NCBI RefSeq assembly: GCF_005869225.1
Contig: NZ_SWFP01000005.1
Location: 434,001 to 498,000 of the forward strand
DNA: 64,000 nucleotides
Reading direction: 5' to 3'
DNA from: Dyadobacter bucti
GTDB taxonomy: Bacteria; Bacteroidota; Bacteroidia; Cytophagales; Spirosomataceae
Below the pieces are notes generated by a model. It was not told the origin of the DNA, searched no databases, and saw only the letters and a list, made by a program, of their open reading frames with translations. Below are positions 1 through 7,878 of this stretch, piece after piece (within the stretch, counting starts at the first letter, position 1; every line of letters begins with the position of its first letter). The position numbers and the translations under genes are program-made.

Positions 1-2299
1 TTTTGCCCAGATTAGCCGTTAATTTTTCGGCCAGAATACCTGCTGCCCGTCGCGAGACGGCTTCGTCTAAATGCTTGACCGTTATCTTGATCAGTCGTGT
101 AAATGGCGGATAATGGAATTGTTCACGTTCACTGATTTCGGCCTCATACATTCCGATGTAATCATTATTCACGATTTTTTCCAACAATGGCTGACCCGGG
201 TTGGCGGTTTGGATCAAAACCCTGCCCGGCTTTTCAGGTCGCCTGCCAGCGCGTCCGCTTACCTGGGTAAGCATTTGAAACGCACGTTCGGATGCCCGAA
301 ATTCGGGAAAATGAATGATCCGGTCGGCATCAAAAATTCCTACCATACTTACATTGTCGAAATCCAGGCCTTTGCTGACCATTTGTGTGCCGACGAGGAT
401 GTCAATACCACCTTCTTCAAATTCCTGGATAATCTGCTGATATGCATTTTTGGCGCGAGTAGTATCGAGGTCCATTCGCTGAACGCGGGCTTCGGGGAAC
501 ATCAGGAGTAATTCATCTTCGATCTTTTCCGTGCCGTAACCCATTGTTTTGACCTTCGTAGAGCCACAGTTGGGGCAAGTACGGGGGACTTCCTCCTTAT
601 GTCCGCAATAATGGCACCTGAGCTCGCCGGCCTTCATGTGGTAAGTAAGGCTGACGTCACAATTGGCGCACTCGGAAATCCAGCTGCATTCTTCGCATTG
701 CAGGTAAGGAGAATATCCGCGGCGGTTTTGAAAAAGAATGGTCTGCTCCTTATTCTTAATATTGTATTCGAGATGCTGCCGGAGTACAGATGAAAACTCG
801 TTTTTCATCTGTTTCTGCTTCTTCTCTTTTTTAGTATCAATTAATTCAAACGTTGGCATGGCTGCATTCCCGAACCGTTGTGTCATTTCCACCAGGCCAT
901 ACCGGCCGGTTCGGGCGTGGTAGTAACTCTCCAATGAAGGTGTTGCAGAACCGAGCAACGCTTTTCCCTTATGCATATAGGCCATAATTACAGCCATATC
1001 GCGGGCGTTGTAGCGGGGGGCGGGTTCGTGCTGCTTGTAGCTGGTTTCGTGTTCCTCGTCCACGATGATCAGGCCCAGGTTGTCAAATGGAAGGAAAATC
1101 GCGGAGCGCACGCCGACGACAAACTGAAATTTCCCGTCGAGAATCCCCTTCCAGACTTCCACGCGTTCGTTATCGGAAAATTTGGAATGATAAATTCCCA
1201 TCGTATCGCCAAACACTTTTCTTAACCTCACGACGATCTGGGTTGTGAGTGCAATCTCAGGCAGGAGGAATAGCACCTGCGAGCCGTTTTCCAGGACCTT
1301 TTTGATGATTTCAATATAGACTTCGGTTTTGCCGCTGCCGGTAATTCCATGGAGGAGTACCACTTCTTTCTCCGAAAACAGGTCATAGATCTGTCTGGAT
1401 GCTGTTTGCTGGGACTCACTTAAAGAAATCTCGGCGGCTTTGTGCAGCGGGATATCATCAAAACGCGAGACGAAAATTTCAAACTGCTCAAAAACACCTT
1501 TTTTAATTAAAGTCTGCAAAGCAGCGTCAGAAATATTGTTGTCCTGCGAAAAAATGGATTTGTCCAGACCCTTTTGATTTAGGTCGGGATTGTTGTAAAC
1601 CGGTATGTAGCTCAGGTATTTGAGCAGTATCTCCTGCTGTTTCGGCGTTTTGTCGAGCGAGGAAGTGAGCTGCACCAATGAATCGTTTGTCAGAAAAGAA
1701 TTGTTGAGCTTTACTTTCTTGACAACTTTTGGTTTGTATTTTTCTTTAACCTCTTCATACAAAATCACCGCCCGCTTGCCGACAAGGGATTTGATGATCG
1801 ATGTGATGTTGGATTTGCCCAGCAATCGCTCTACTTCTTCATAGGAGAGTGTCTGATGTTTTTTTATTTCATCCAAAATCACTCTTTCCAGGTCGGTCAG
1901 CAATTCTTCATATTCAAATTCAGGATTCAGCTGAATTCTCGACTGGCTGGTGATTTTGAGTCCGGCCGGCAGGGCCACGTTCATTACTTCGCCGATATTG
2001 CAGAGGTAATATTCCGCTACCCAGCTGAAAAGTTCAAGCTGTCGCGTGGTTATAATGGGTTGTTCATCAAGAAGTTCCAGGATGTATTTGGCCTGGTATT
2101 TAACCGGAGGATTGGAATGTAATTTTGCTACAACAGCAGTTATTACCCTCTTCTGGCCAAACTGGACGATCACCCGCGCCCCTACTTTGATGAGCTCGGT
2201 TATATCCCTCGAAACCCTGTATGTGAACAAAGAGGGAATCGGGACCGGCAATATCAAATCAGCGAATAAGGTTGTTTCTTCCTCAAAAAGGGAGGTCAT
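1..2299 (-). CDS. priA: Primosomal protein N' (PriA replication-restart helicase), 3' end cut by window edge
   Basis: Superfamily 2 DNA helicase that recognises stalled forks and reloads the replicative helicase. The minus-strand frame is open from an ATG at 2299 to base 1, about 766 codons, so only the last few dozen residues are missing. Seen in order: the N-terminal 3'BD-type domain, a Walker A (HGITGSGKTEVY), the DEEH box followed by an aromatic-rich loop (HETSYKQHEPAPRYNARD), the eight-cysteine zinc region (CEEC, CANC, CHYC, CPNC) and the C-terminal helicase motif (VGTQMVSKGLDFDNV). An in-frame TAA lies 18 bases upstream of the chosen ATG, so no longer start is possible. It sits 15 bp downstream of the decayed toxin gene. 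Confidence 0.95.
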   Translation of the reverse strand, partial: MTSLFEEETTLFADLILPVPIPSLFTYRVSRDITELIKVGARVIVQFGQKRVITAVVAKLHSNPPVKYQAKYILELLDEQPIITTRQLELFSWVAEYYLCNIGEVMNVALPAGLKITSQSRIQLNPEFEYEELLTDLERVILDEIKKHQTLSYEEVERLLGKSNITSIIKSLVGKRAVILYEEVKEKYKPKVVKKVKLNNSFLTNDSLVQLTSSLDKTPKQQEILLKYLSYIPVYNNPDLNQKGLDKSIFSQDNNISDAALQTLIKKGVFEQFEIFVSRFDDIPLHKAAEISLSESQQTASRQIYDLFSEKEVVLLHGITGSGKTEVYIEIIKKVLENGSQVLFLLPEIALTTQIVVRLRKVFGDTMGIYHSKFSDNERVEVWKGILDGKFQFVVGVRSAIFLPFDNLGLIIVDEEHETSYKQHEPAPRYNARDMAVIMAYMHKGKALLGSATPSLESYYHARTGRYGLVEMTQRFGNAAMPTFELIDTKKEKKQKQMKNEFSSVLRQHLEYNIKNKEQTILFQNRRGYSPYLQCEECSWISECANCDVSLTYHMKAGELRCHYCGHKEEVPRTCPNCGSTKVKTMGYGTEKIEDELLLMFPEARVQRMDLDTTRAKNAYQQIIQEFEEGGIDILVGTQMVSKGLDFDNVSMVGIFDADRIIHFPEFRASERAFQMLTQVSGRAGRRPEKPGRVLIQTANPGQPLLEKIVNNDYIGMYEAEISEREQFHYPPFTRLIKITVKHLDEAVSRRAAGILAEKLTANLGK

Positions 2300-2314
2300 T
2301 GGCAGGAGGATTAT

Positions 2315-2611
2315 TTAAATTTTCTTTTTTCTGAGGTGCTGGCGTGTATCAAAAACCGCCAGTAGTTTCAATTCGGTTGGTACCAACCCTGTAAAGTAGA
2401 AGATTATGTTTGGTCATTGCTGCTCCCTTATCAAAGTGTGTTCAGAAATTTGCCGGAACATTTTTGGATGGTGTGAAATTAGATGAATTACCTTCTCGGT
2501 CCTTATTACAAAATCTTTTATGACCTGACTATTCCAATTTCTTTCCAGATAAGCAATGACGTCATGAAAATTATCCAAGGCTCTCGGAGACCAGACAATA
2601 TTTATAGCCAT
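2315..2611 (-). pseudogene. ParE/RelE-type toxin, decayed by two compensating frameshifts
   Basis: The first 65 codons (to 2414) read as a ParE-like toxin: WSPRALDNFHDVIAYLERNW near the start, followed by a helical segment. A TGA then stops the frame. Shifting frame at that point gives TKHNLLLYRVGTNRIE, the usual ParE beta strands. Shifting back gives LLAVFDTRQHLRKKK and a TAA at 2315, a typical ParE C-terminus. The restored length is about 99 residues, normal for the family. The two shifts cancel, so the toxin looks inactivated by a pair of small indels (or by two sequencing errors). The start overlaps the antitoxin stop by 10 bases. A 65-residue product lacking the C-terminal strands is the only alternative. 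Confidence 0.7.
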
Positions 2612-2832
2612 TTCTTATACGTTTCCCTGGCGATATCGTTTGATACTACTTTACCGGCATCGACCTGCCGGATAGATTCTTCCAGGTCGGAAATTACTTT
2701 GTCCGGTAAATCTCCCCATTTATTGCTTTGATCATGGCTTTTAAAACTAGCATTGACGGCATCGATGATACTTTCATCGTCGGTGTCTAACAGCCTCTTA
2801 GCTAATTCGATCTTTTGTGTATGAATATCCAT
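2602..2832 (-). CDS. Antitoxin of a ParDE/RelBE-type module
   Basis: Small acidic 76-residue protein, mostly helical, ending in a hydrophilic tail with the sequence IARETYKKWL. Its stop lies inside the start of the ParE-like gene, the usual antitoxin-first arrangement of type II modules, and that position is the main evidence for its role. It should bind and neutralise the toxin and repress its own promoter. No clear ribbon-helix-helix motif is visible, so the subfamily is uncertain. It remains intact although its partner is broken. Confidence 0.65.
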   Translation of the reverse strand: MDIHTQKIELAKRLLDTDDESIIDAVNASFKSHDQSNKWGDLPDKVISDLEESIRQVDAGKVVSNDIARETYKKWL

Positions 2833-2874
2833 ACTATCAAATTTACACTTTTGAATCTGAAAATGTAAATAAAC

Positions 2875-3477
2875 TTAATCAATCAAGCCTACTTCCAACA
2901 CCGGTGCATTCTCCCAGCTCACCATGGCATTGAACAATTTGACCTGCTCATATTTTTCAATATCAACTTCCCGGATGGTAGCTTCCTGGATCAACCCGGA
3001 AGTCAGCAGGTGTGCCCGCTGGGTGCCGGGCAGGAGGGGAGAATCGGGTGTAAACCATTTTTCTCCATCGAAAAACGCAACGTTGCAATAGATCGAGTCG
3101 GTTACCAGTCCGTTTTTGATGATCAGGATTTCATCGCAATCGTTTCTCTGCGCGAATAACGTATTAAGCTCTGTGCGGTCCTCAAATTTGAACGAATAAT
3201 CAATGCTATCGTGGTAAACCCGCTGAATTTTACGGATAGTACGGAGTGTATAAGGTTCCCAGCGTATGTTATCAATTTCTGCTGCGTACGAAAGCCGACA
3301 TTTATGGATTTCATTCCCGATAGAATCAGGAATGATGATCATTTCCGACAAGTTCCAGAAATCGGTGAATCCATACAATTCCCGGCGGGTTTTATTAAGA
3401 CGGGCTTCGTGGAATTCAAGATTTTTTAATCTACGGTTTTCAACGCAAATCGTTTCAAAACATAAAGTGTGCTGCAT
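2875..3477 (-). CDS. pabC: Aminodeoxychorismate lyase-like class IV aminotransferase
   Basis: PLP-dependent fold-type IV enzyme. It is expected to convert 4-amino-4-deoxychorismate to 4-aminobenzoate and pyruvate for folate synthesis. At 200 residues it is shorter than E. coli PabC (about 270). It keeps the family landmarks: FETI near the start, a lysine in YSFKFEDR around residue 97 as the likely PLP lysine, the IIKNGLVTDSIYCNV strand and the PLLPGTQRAHLL loop. It overlaps the end of the pabB-like gene by 23 bases, so the two are probably translated together. A generic class IV aminotransferase is the alternative, but the pabB neighbour favours PabC. Confidence 0.8.
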   Translation of the reverse strand: MQHTLCFETICVENRRLKNLEFHEARLNKTRRELYGFTDFWNLSEMIIIPDSIGNEIHKCRLSYAAEIDNIRWEPYTLRTIRKIQRVYHDSIDYSFKFEDRTELNTLFAQRNDCDEILIIKNGLVTDSIYCNVAFFDGEKWFTPDSPLLPGTQRAHLLTSGLIQEATIREVDIEKYEQVKLFNAMVSWENAPVLEVGLID

Positions 3478-4459
3478 GATTGAACGGAAGGTAAACTTTA
3501 TCGATTAATTCCTGGTACTCATTTTGTGCCTGGCTCAGTGCTGTAATTCCTCCTCCGCTCTTGAAAACGAGGCTTCCGTTCTGGTTTTCAATAAAACGGA
3601 TCATTACCGCGCTTTCGAAGGTTTCTCCGTCGAAATACCCCATAACACCCGTGTAATAACCTCTTTCATAGCCTTCTGCCTCCCTGATGATCTTTAAAGT
3701 GCTGGGCTTGGGTGCGCCGGTAATGGATCCTGCCGGCAATAATTTCAAAAGGATATCGCCGAACTGACCGTTAAAATCATCCGCGAGCATGCCTGCTATC
3801 TCCGAGCTGACCTGTAAAAGTGTCTTGTCATTGGTTTTAATCCGGTCGATATAACGGTATCTTTCCACCCAGACTTTTTCAGCGACCATACTCATATCAT
3901 TCCGGATCAGGTCTACAATCGTAGCATGTTCGGCGGCTTCCTTGTAATCTGACCGGATCATATTTTCGGCATCCGGAATGGAGGCGTCAATAGTACCTTT
4001 CATGGGAAAGGATGAAATATGGTTACCGTGAATCCGGACAAATATTTCGGGTGAAAAACAGACAAATTCATTGTTATACAAAATCCTGTAAGGGGCTTCG
4101 CTGTTTTCAAAAATTTCCGACAGGCTCAGTTCGGTTTGTACCGGAGTAGGGGCGGAGAGATTCACAAGGAAGGAATTTCCTGCTTTTAAATTTTTGATTA
4201 CGTGATCAAACCGCTTTTGATATTCCGGAAAAGGGATGGGGAATTTATGAAAACTGAAGTTTCCGGGTAATTGGTGTTCAGTTCCAAAGCCCAGATTGCG
4301 GAACCCGTTCAGATTAAACCGAAGGCAACGAGGGTCTACATCTTCGAGCCGCCAGGCCAATGGTTTTTGAGCCAGATAATCCACGAGAAATACGAACGGA
4401 ATTTTCCGTTTTCCCCATTCATTGAGGTTTTTAGCAAATATCTCGACTGGCTGTGTCAA
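3455..4459 (-). CDS. pabB: Aminodeoxychorismate synthase component I
   Basis: Chorismate-using enzyme of the anthranilate synthase I family that makes 4-amino-4-deoxychorismate, the 4-aminobenzoate/folate branch. It has 334 residues; the long N-terminal domain of TrpE is missing, as is usual for short PabB proteins. Visible motifs are PMKGT (152-156, the lysine typical of PabB), IVDLIRNDMSMV, LLPAGSITGAPK and YTGVMGYFDG. Together with the overlapping lyase gene it forms a two-gene pab operon. No glutamine amidotransferase (pabA) is adjacent, so it must come from elsewhere or ammonia is used directly. Confidence 0.88.
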   Translation of the reverse strand: MTQPVEIFAKNLNEWGKRKIPFVFLVDYLAQKPLAWRLEDVDPRCLRFNLNGFRNLGFGTEHQLPGNFSFHKFPIPFPEYQKRFDHVIKNLKAGNSFLVNLSAPTPVQTELSLSEIFENSEAPYRILYNNEFVCFSPEIFVRIHGNHISSFPMKGTIDASIPDAENMIRSDYKEAAEHATIVDLIRNDMSMVAEKVWVERYRYIDRIKTNDKTLLQVSSEIAGMLADDFNGQFGDILLKLLPAGSITGAPKPSTLKIIREAEGYERGYYTGVMGYFDGETFESAVMIRFIENQNGSLVFKSGGGITALSQAQNEYQELIDKVYLPFNHAAHFMF

Positions 4460-4600
4460 ATGGCGAAATTATTGATCTGGGTAAAGATTTTCAACAGAAA
4501 GGCAATTTACAAAGTTCAGAAACCAATGTTGAAAATAACTGGTTAAGAAGAAGGGTTGATGGCTTTCCGCAATCGGCTGTGGGCTATCAAAAATGTCTTT

Positions 4601-4652
4601 GCCGGAAGCCGAGTAATCAAAGCCGATAGCCGATAGCTGCCGGCCGGTAGCC
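4601..4652 (+). repeat. Degenerate 7-bp tandem repeat (GCCGATA-like)
   Basis: In the spacer between divergent pabB and the ypdA-like gene, heptamers run in register: GCCGGAA, GCCGAGT, AATCAAA, GCCGATA, GCCGATA, GCTGCCG, GCCGGTA, GCC. A shorter inverted version (AATCGGC, TGTGGGC, TATC) lies about 30 bp upstream, so a hairpin is possible. The function is unknown. Confidence 0.55.
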
Positions 4653-4674
4653 AAAAGTGAATAATCTTTCAAAA

Positions 4675-5682
4675 ATGCATATATACGACGTAATTATCAT
4701 CGGAGGCGGGCCTTGCGGGCTGGCTATGGGGATCGAAGTTGCAAAAAACGGTCTTGATTATTTGATTCTGGAAAAAGGTAATCTTACCGAATCGATCCGG
4801 AATTATCCCAGGCGTATGCGCTTTTTCTCAACTGCCGAGAACATTGAAATTGGTGGTATACCGTTCGCGATTTCGGAGGTAAAAGCCAACCGGAACGAGG
4901 CATTGCAATATTATAGAAAGGTGGCCGGCTATTATCACCTTAATTTCAAGCTTTTTGTGGACGTGGACCGGACCGAGAAGCAACCTGACGGTACATTTCT
5001 GGTTTATTCCAACGACGGCCAGATTTTTCAGTCAAAGAAAGTAGTACTGGCCACAGGTTATTTCGATGTGCCGCGTATGCTTAATGTGCCGGGAGAAAAC
5101 CTTCCGCATGTTTCACATTACTACGATGAACCGTTCAAGTATTCTTATACAAATGTTGTTCTGGTAGGTGGTTCCAACTCTTCTGTGGAGGCTGCGCTGG
5201 AATTATACCGGCACGATGCCCATGTTACGATAGTTCATAAAGAAGCAGATTTTCGTACCAAAGTGAAGTACTGGCTGGTACCGGATGTGAAAAACCGTGT
5301 AAAGGAGGGAAAGATCCATACCCGGTTTAGCAGCATCACCAAAGCCATTGAACCCGGACGTATCCAGATTGAGAACATCGAAACCGGTGAAACGGAATGG
5401 TTACCGGCGGATTTTGTCTTTCTGCTTGTCGGCTATTTGCCTGATGAACATTTGCTGTTCCGCTGTGGCATTGCGCTGGATCCAGCCACAAAGGTGCCAA
5501 CATTCGATCCTGATACTTTTGAAACCAATATTCCCGGACTGTATTTATGCGGGACCGTTATGGCCGGTGTTTTCACAGAAAAGATCTTTATTGAAAACGG
5601 ACGTGATCATGCGGCAGCCATCGCAGATCATCTGATGGGCAGAGAAATAAGGAAAGTAAAAGAGCTTATCGAAAGAATATGA
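4675..5682 (+). CDS. ypdA: YpdA-like NAD(P)H-dependent FAD oxidoreductase (putative bacillithiol disulfide reductase)
   Basis: Single-subunit flavoprotein of the thioredoxin-reductase-like class without a CxxC active site. YpdA reduces bacillithiol disulfide using NADPH. Seen here: an N-terminal FAD-binding GGGPCGLAMG (around 10-19), a second Rossmann motif VLVGGSNSSVEAALE for NADPH, and a C-terminal GLYLCGTVMAG FAD-contact segment. The ATG at 4675 is preferred because it sits just before the beta strand YDVIIIGG; a GTG 18 bp upstream is possible. Length (335 residues) fits the family. Bacillithiol is known in some Bacteroidota; its use here is inferred. Confidence 0.82.
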   Translation: MHIYDVIIIGGGPCGLAMGIEVAKNGLDYLILEKGNLTESIRNYPRRMRFFSTAENIEIGGIPFAISEVKANRNEALQYYRKVAGYYHLNFKLFVDVDRTEKQPDGTFLVYSNDGQIFQSKKVVLATGYFDVPRMLNVPGENLPHVSHYYDEPFKYSYTNVVLVGGSNSSVEAALELYRHDAHVTIVHKEADFRTKVKYWLVPDVKNRVKEGKIHTRFSSITKAIEPGRIQIENIETGETEWLPADFVFLLVGYLPDEHLLFRCGIALDPATKVPTFDPDTFETNIPGLYLCGTVMAGVFTEKIFIENGRDHAAAIADHLMGREIRKVKELIERI

Positions 5683-5687
5683 CCTTG

Positions 5688-6785
5688 TTATTGGTCAATC
5701 AGCACCAGCTTTTTCTTTCTTTTTTTGGTTGAAACTTTATTAATTTTTCCAATCAGTCCTTTAGCTCCAACTGCATACCCGACATTTCCTGCAAAACTTA
5801 CTGCATGAAACGGTTCCTTGCCAAGCACTTGCCAGGATTTTCCTCTGTCCAGAGAAACGCTGTTGCCAGATGGGCCTGTTGCAATTAATGCATAATTATC
5901 TGCCCGGATTTGAGTATCTCCGTTCCAGGTTGCATTTGTTTTATGGTAAATGTCCACACATTCTTTAAGTCCTGCCGGTTTTGTCATGCTCGTCAGTTGC
6001 CAGGTAATGCCGCCGTCGCCGGTTAACAGCACATTTTGTGTTGAATCGGTTGTTCTTTTGTAGTCTCCGCCCACTGCCATTCCATTTTTCTTTGACCAAA
6101 ACCTCAATCCGAAAATACCACTGGTAGGCCCGGCTGGCAATGGCGTAGAAGATACTTGCCAGGTTTGTCCGTAATCTTCTGACCGGAAAACCCTCGCCAT
6201 TTTGCCGCCACCTGTTCCTACAAATGCATCGCCTTTCCCCGTGGCAAGAACAGATGTGCCGCTGGCTGCAAAACAAGCTTCTCCGGCCTCGGTTAGGGGA
6301 CGTTTATTGAGAGGAAGCTCCGACCAGGTTTTTCCACCATCTTGAGTGGTTATTACAAAAAGGTGTCTCTCGGTAGGATCACCTACGCAAATTCCCTTAT
6401 TCTTGTCCCAAAAGTCAATTCCATCCAGAAAAACCCCGCTTTGTGTAGTTTGGTACACAACGCTCCAGGCTTCGCCTCCGTTTTCAGTACGATAGATCCT
6501 GGCTTTCCCTTCCTCCGCCAGGCCTGCACTCATCGCAATGGCAGTCTGTTTATCAAATGCATAAATATCACGGAAATCCAGCGAGTCGGCGCCGGTGATT
6601 TTAAAGGTACTCCAGCTATTTCCACCGTTGGTCGTTTTCAAAACAGTTCCTTTCGAGCCACCTATCCAACAGGTATTGGACGATACCGTGTGTACCGCCC
6701 GCATATTGATGGTAGTATGGATATCGAGTTTCTTCCACTGCGCCAGTACTGTCCCGGGCCCGAGCAATGCTACGCATAGCAGCAT
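5688..6785 (-). CDS. Secreted Ycf48/BNR-repeat beta-propeller protein
   Basis: Probably exported: starting at 6785, MLLCVALLGPGTVLAQ is a good signal peptide. An ATG at 6839 would add 18 polar residues in front and is less likely. The mature part contains several BNR/Asp-box-type repeats (TTNGGNSWS, TENGGEAWS, TTQDGGKTWS, RSEDYGQTW, TGDGGITWQ, LDRGKSW), the hallmark of six- or seven-bladed propellers such as Ycf48 and sialidase-like proteins. No catalytic residues can be assigned. It ends five bases from the convergent ypdA stop. Confidence 0.75.
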   Translation of the reverse strand: MLLCVALLGPGTVLAQWKKLDIHTTINMRAVHTVSSNTCWIGGSKGTVLKTTNGGNSWSTFKITGADSLDFRDIYAFDKQTAIAMSAGLAEEGKARIYRTENGGEAWSVVYQTTQSGVFLDGIDFWDKNKGICVGDPTERHLFVITTQDGGKTWSELPLNKRPLTEAGEACFAASGTSVLATGKGDAFVGTGGGKMARVFRSEDYGQTWQVSSTPLPAGPTSGIFGLRFWSKKNGMAVGGDYKRTTDSTQNVLLTGDGGITWQLTSMTKPAGLKECVDIYHKTNATWNGDTQIRADNYALIATGPSGNSVSLDRGKSWQVLGKEPFHAVSFAGNVGYAVGAKGLIGKINKVSTKKRKKKLVLIDQ

Positions 6786-6896
6786 TTTTGCTGTGATATT
6801 TTTGGGAGGTAAACAGGCTTGTAATGTACAATTTGGCACGATATTTTAGTTATATTTCTGATCTAATGTTTTATTATCACAAAATAAGAAATTCGT

Positions 6897-7199
6897 ATGA
6901 ACAAGAACCAAAAATTTTTGATAGGCTCAATAGGTGCATTGTTGACAGGTATTGCCATAGGCCTATTGGTGGCTCCTAAGAACGGAAAAGACACACGCAA
7001 ATTGATCAAGAACAAAGCGAATGATCTTGGAGGTTCTGCCAAAGACAAGTATGAACAGAGTCTTGAAGAATTATCTGTTTTGGCTGATAAACTGAAAGAT
7101 GGTTTTTTGAAAAATGTAGGTACAGTGAAAGAAAAAGCTGGTTCCGTAGCAGATTCCGTAGGTGAAAGAGTTCGGAGCACAGTGAATAACAATGCTTAA
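6897..7199 (+). CDS. YtxH domain protein
   Basis: 100-residue protein with one N-terminal membrane segment (FLIGSIGALLTGIAIGLLVAP) followed by basic, helix-forming repeats rich in K, D, S and A, as in YtxH/general stress proteins. Such proteins are common, small and membrane-tethered; their molecular function is not established. A strong hairpin terminator follows 22 bp after the stop. Confidence 0.8.
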   Translation: MNKNQKFLIGSIGALLTGIAIGLLVAPKNGKDTRKLIKNKANDLGGSAKDKYEQSLEELSVLADKLKDGFLKNVGTVKEKAGSVADSVGERVRSTVNNNA

Positions 7200-7221
7200 A
7201 TCTTCGTCTTCCAATGATATT

Positions 7222-7258
7222 AAAAAGGGACTTTTCCTTCACGGGAACGTCCCTTTTT
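7222..7258. terminator. Bidirectional intrinsic terminator
   Basis: A 10-bp perfect stem, AAAAAGGGAC (7222-7231) with GTCCCTTTTT (7249-7258), and a 17-base loop. The A- and T-rich arm ends serve both strands, between the ytxH-like gene and the convergent DUF4136 gene. Confidence 0.8.
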
Positions 7259-7270
7259 GCTTGTGGAATA

Positions 7271-7816
7271 TCAGGGAATGCTGGTTATAATGTCAGCAAT
7301 TGCCTTGTTGATATCCTGATCAAAATTCTGACTTTTTTCAGGAATAATTCCTTCAACCCCTCCTTGCCAGACCATTTTATTATTGGCTGCGTCGACGAGA
7401 TCGATCATCAAAGTTCCTTCGCGGTATTTACCCACCGGGACTTCTTCACTTTTCCAGGAATATCTTCTTTGTCCCATATATCTCGGCAATCCCTCCGTCC
7501 GGAAATCGGTTTGCCGGGTCTGGGTTTCTTCTTTCACTGACGTGGCAATATTGATTTTTAGTGCAGGATCACGGGCTTCGTCCAGCCCGCGTGTCTGAAG
7601 ATTCTCGGAAATGGCCTTTTTTATGGTACTGATCCGTTTTTCGAAGTTTTCAGAAATGGTATCGCCTTGTGCCTCTATGTCAAAAAAGCCGAAAGTCGTA
7701 TAATCTGATAACTTGAAACTGTCCTCCTTTTTCGGTTTCAGGATTTTATAGGACGTTCCGCAGCTAAATAAAAATAAGCTCAGTAGTGCCAGAATCGTGA
7801 TCGGGTAAGATTTCAT
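7271..7816 (-). CDS. DUF4136 family lipoprotein
   Basis: From the ATG at 7816 the product begins MKSYPITILALLSLFLFSCG, a lipoprotein signal with the lipobox cysteine near residue 19. The body shows the DUF4136 pattern: YTTFGFFDIE, then helices, NIATSVKEE, the YREGTLMIDLVDAANNKMVW strand pair, and a C-terminal AIADIITSIP helix. DUF4136 proteins are outer-envelope lipoproteins of unknown role. The longer start at 7855 would put 13 residues before the signal peptide. Confidence 0.8.
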   Translation of the reverse strand: MKSYPITILALLSLFLFSCGTSYKILKPKKEDSFKLSDYTTFGFFDIEAQGDTISENFEKRISTIKKAISENLQTRGLDEARDPALKINIATSVKEETQTRQTDFRTEGLPRYMGQRRYSWKSEEVPVGKYREGTLMIDLVDAANNKMVWQGGVEGIIPEKSQNFDQDINKAIADIITSIP

Positions 7817-7878
7817 AGTCAGAAAATTTATGGATATCGCTGGATCAACTTGCAATAAAATGTCGGTTGGATGCAGGC

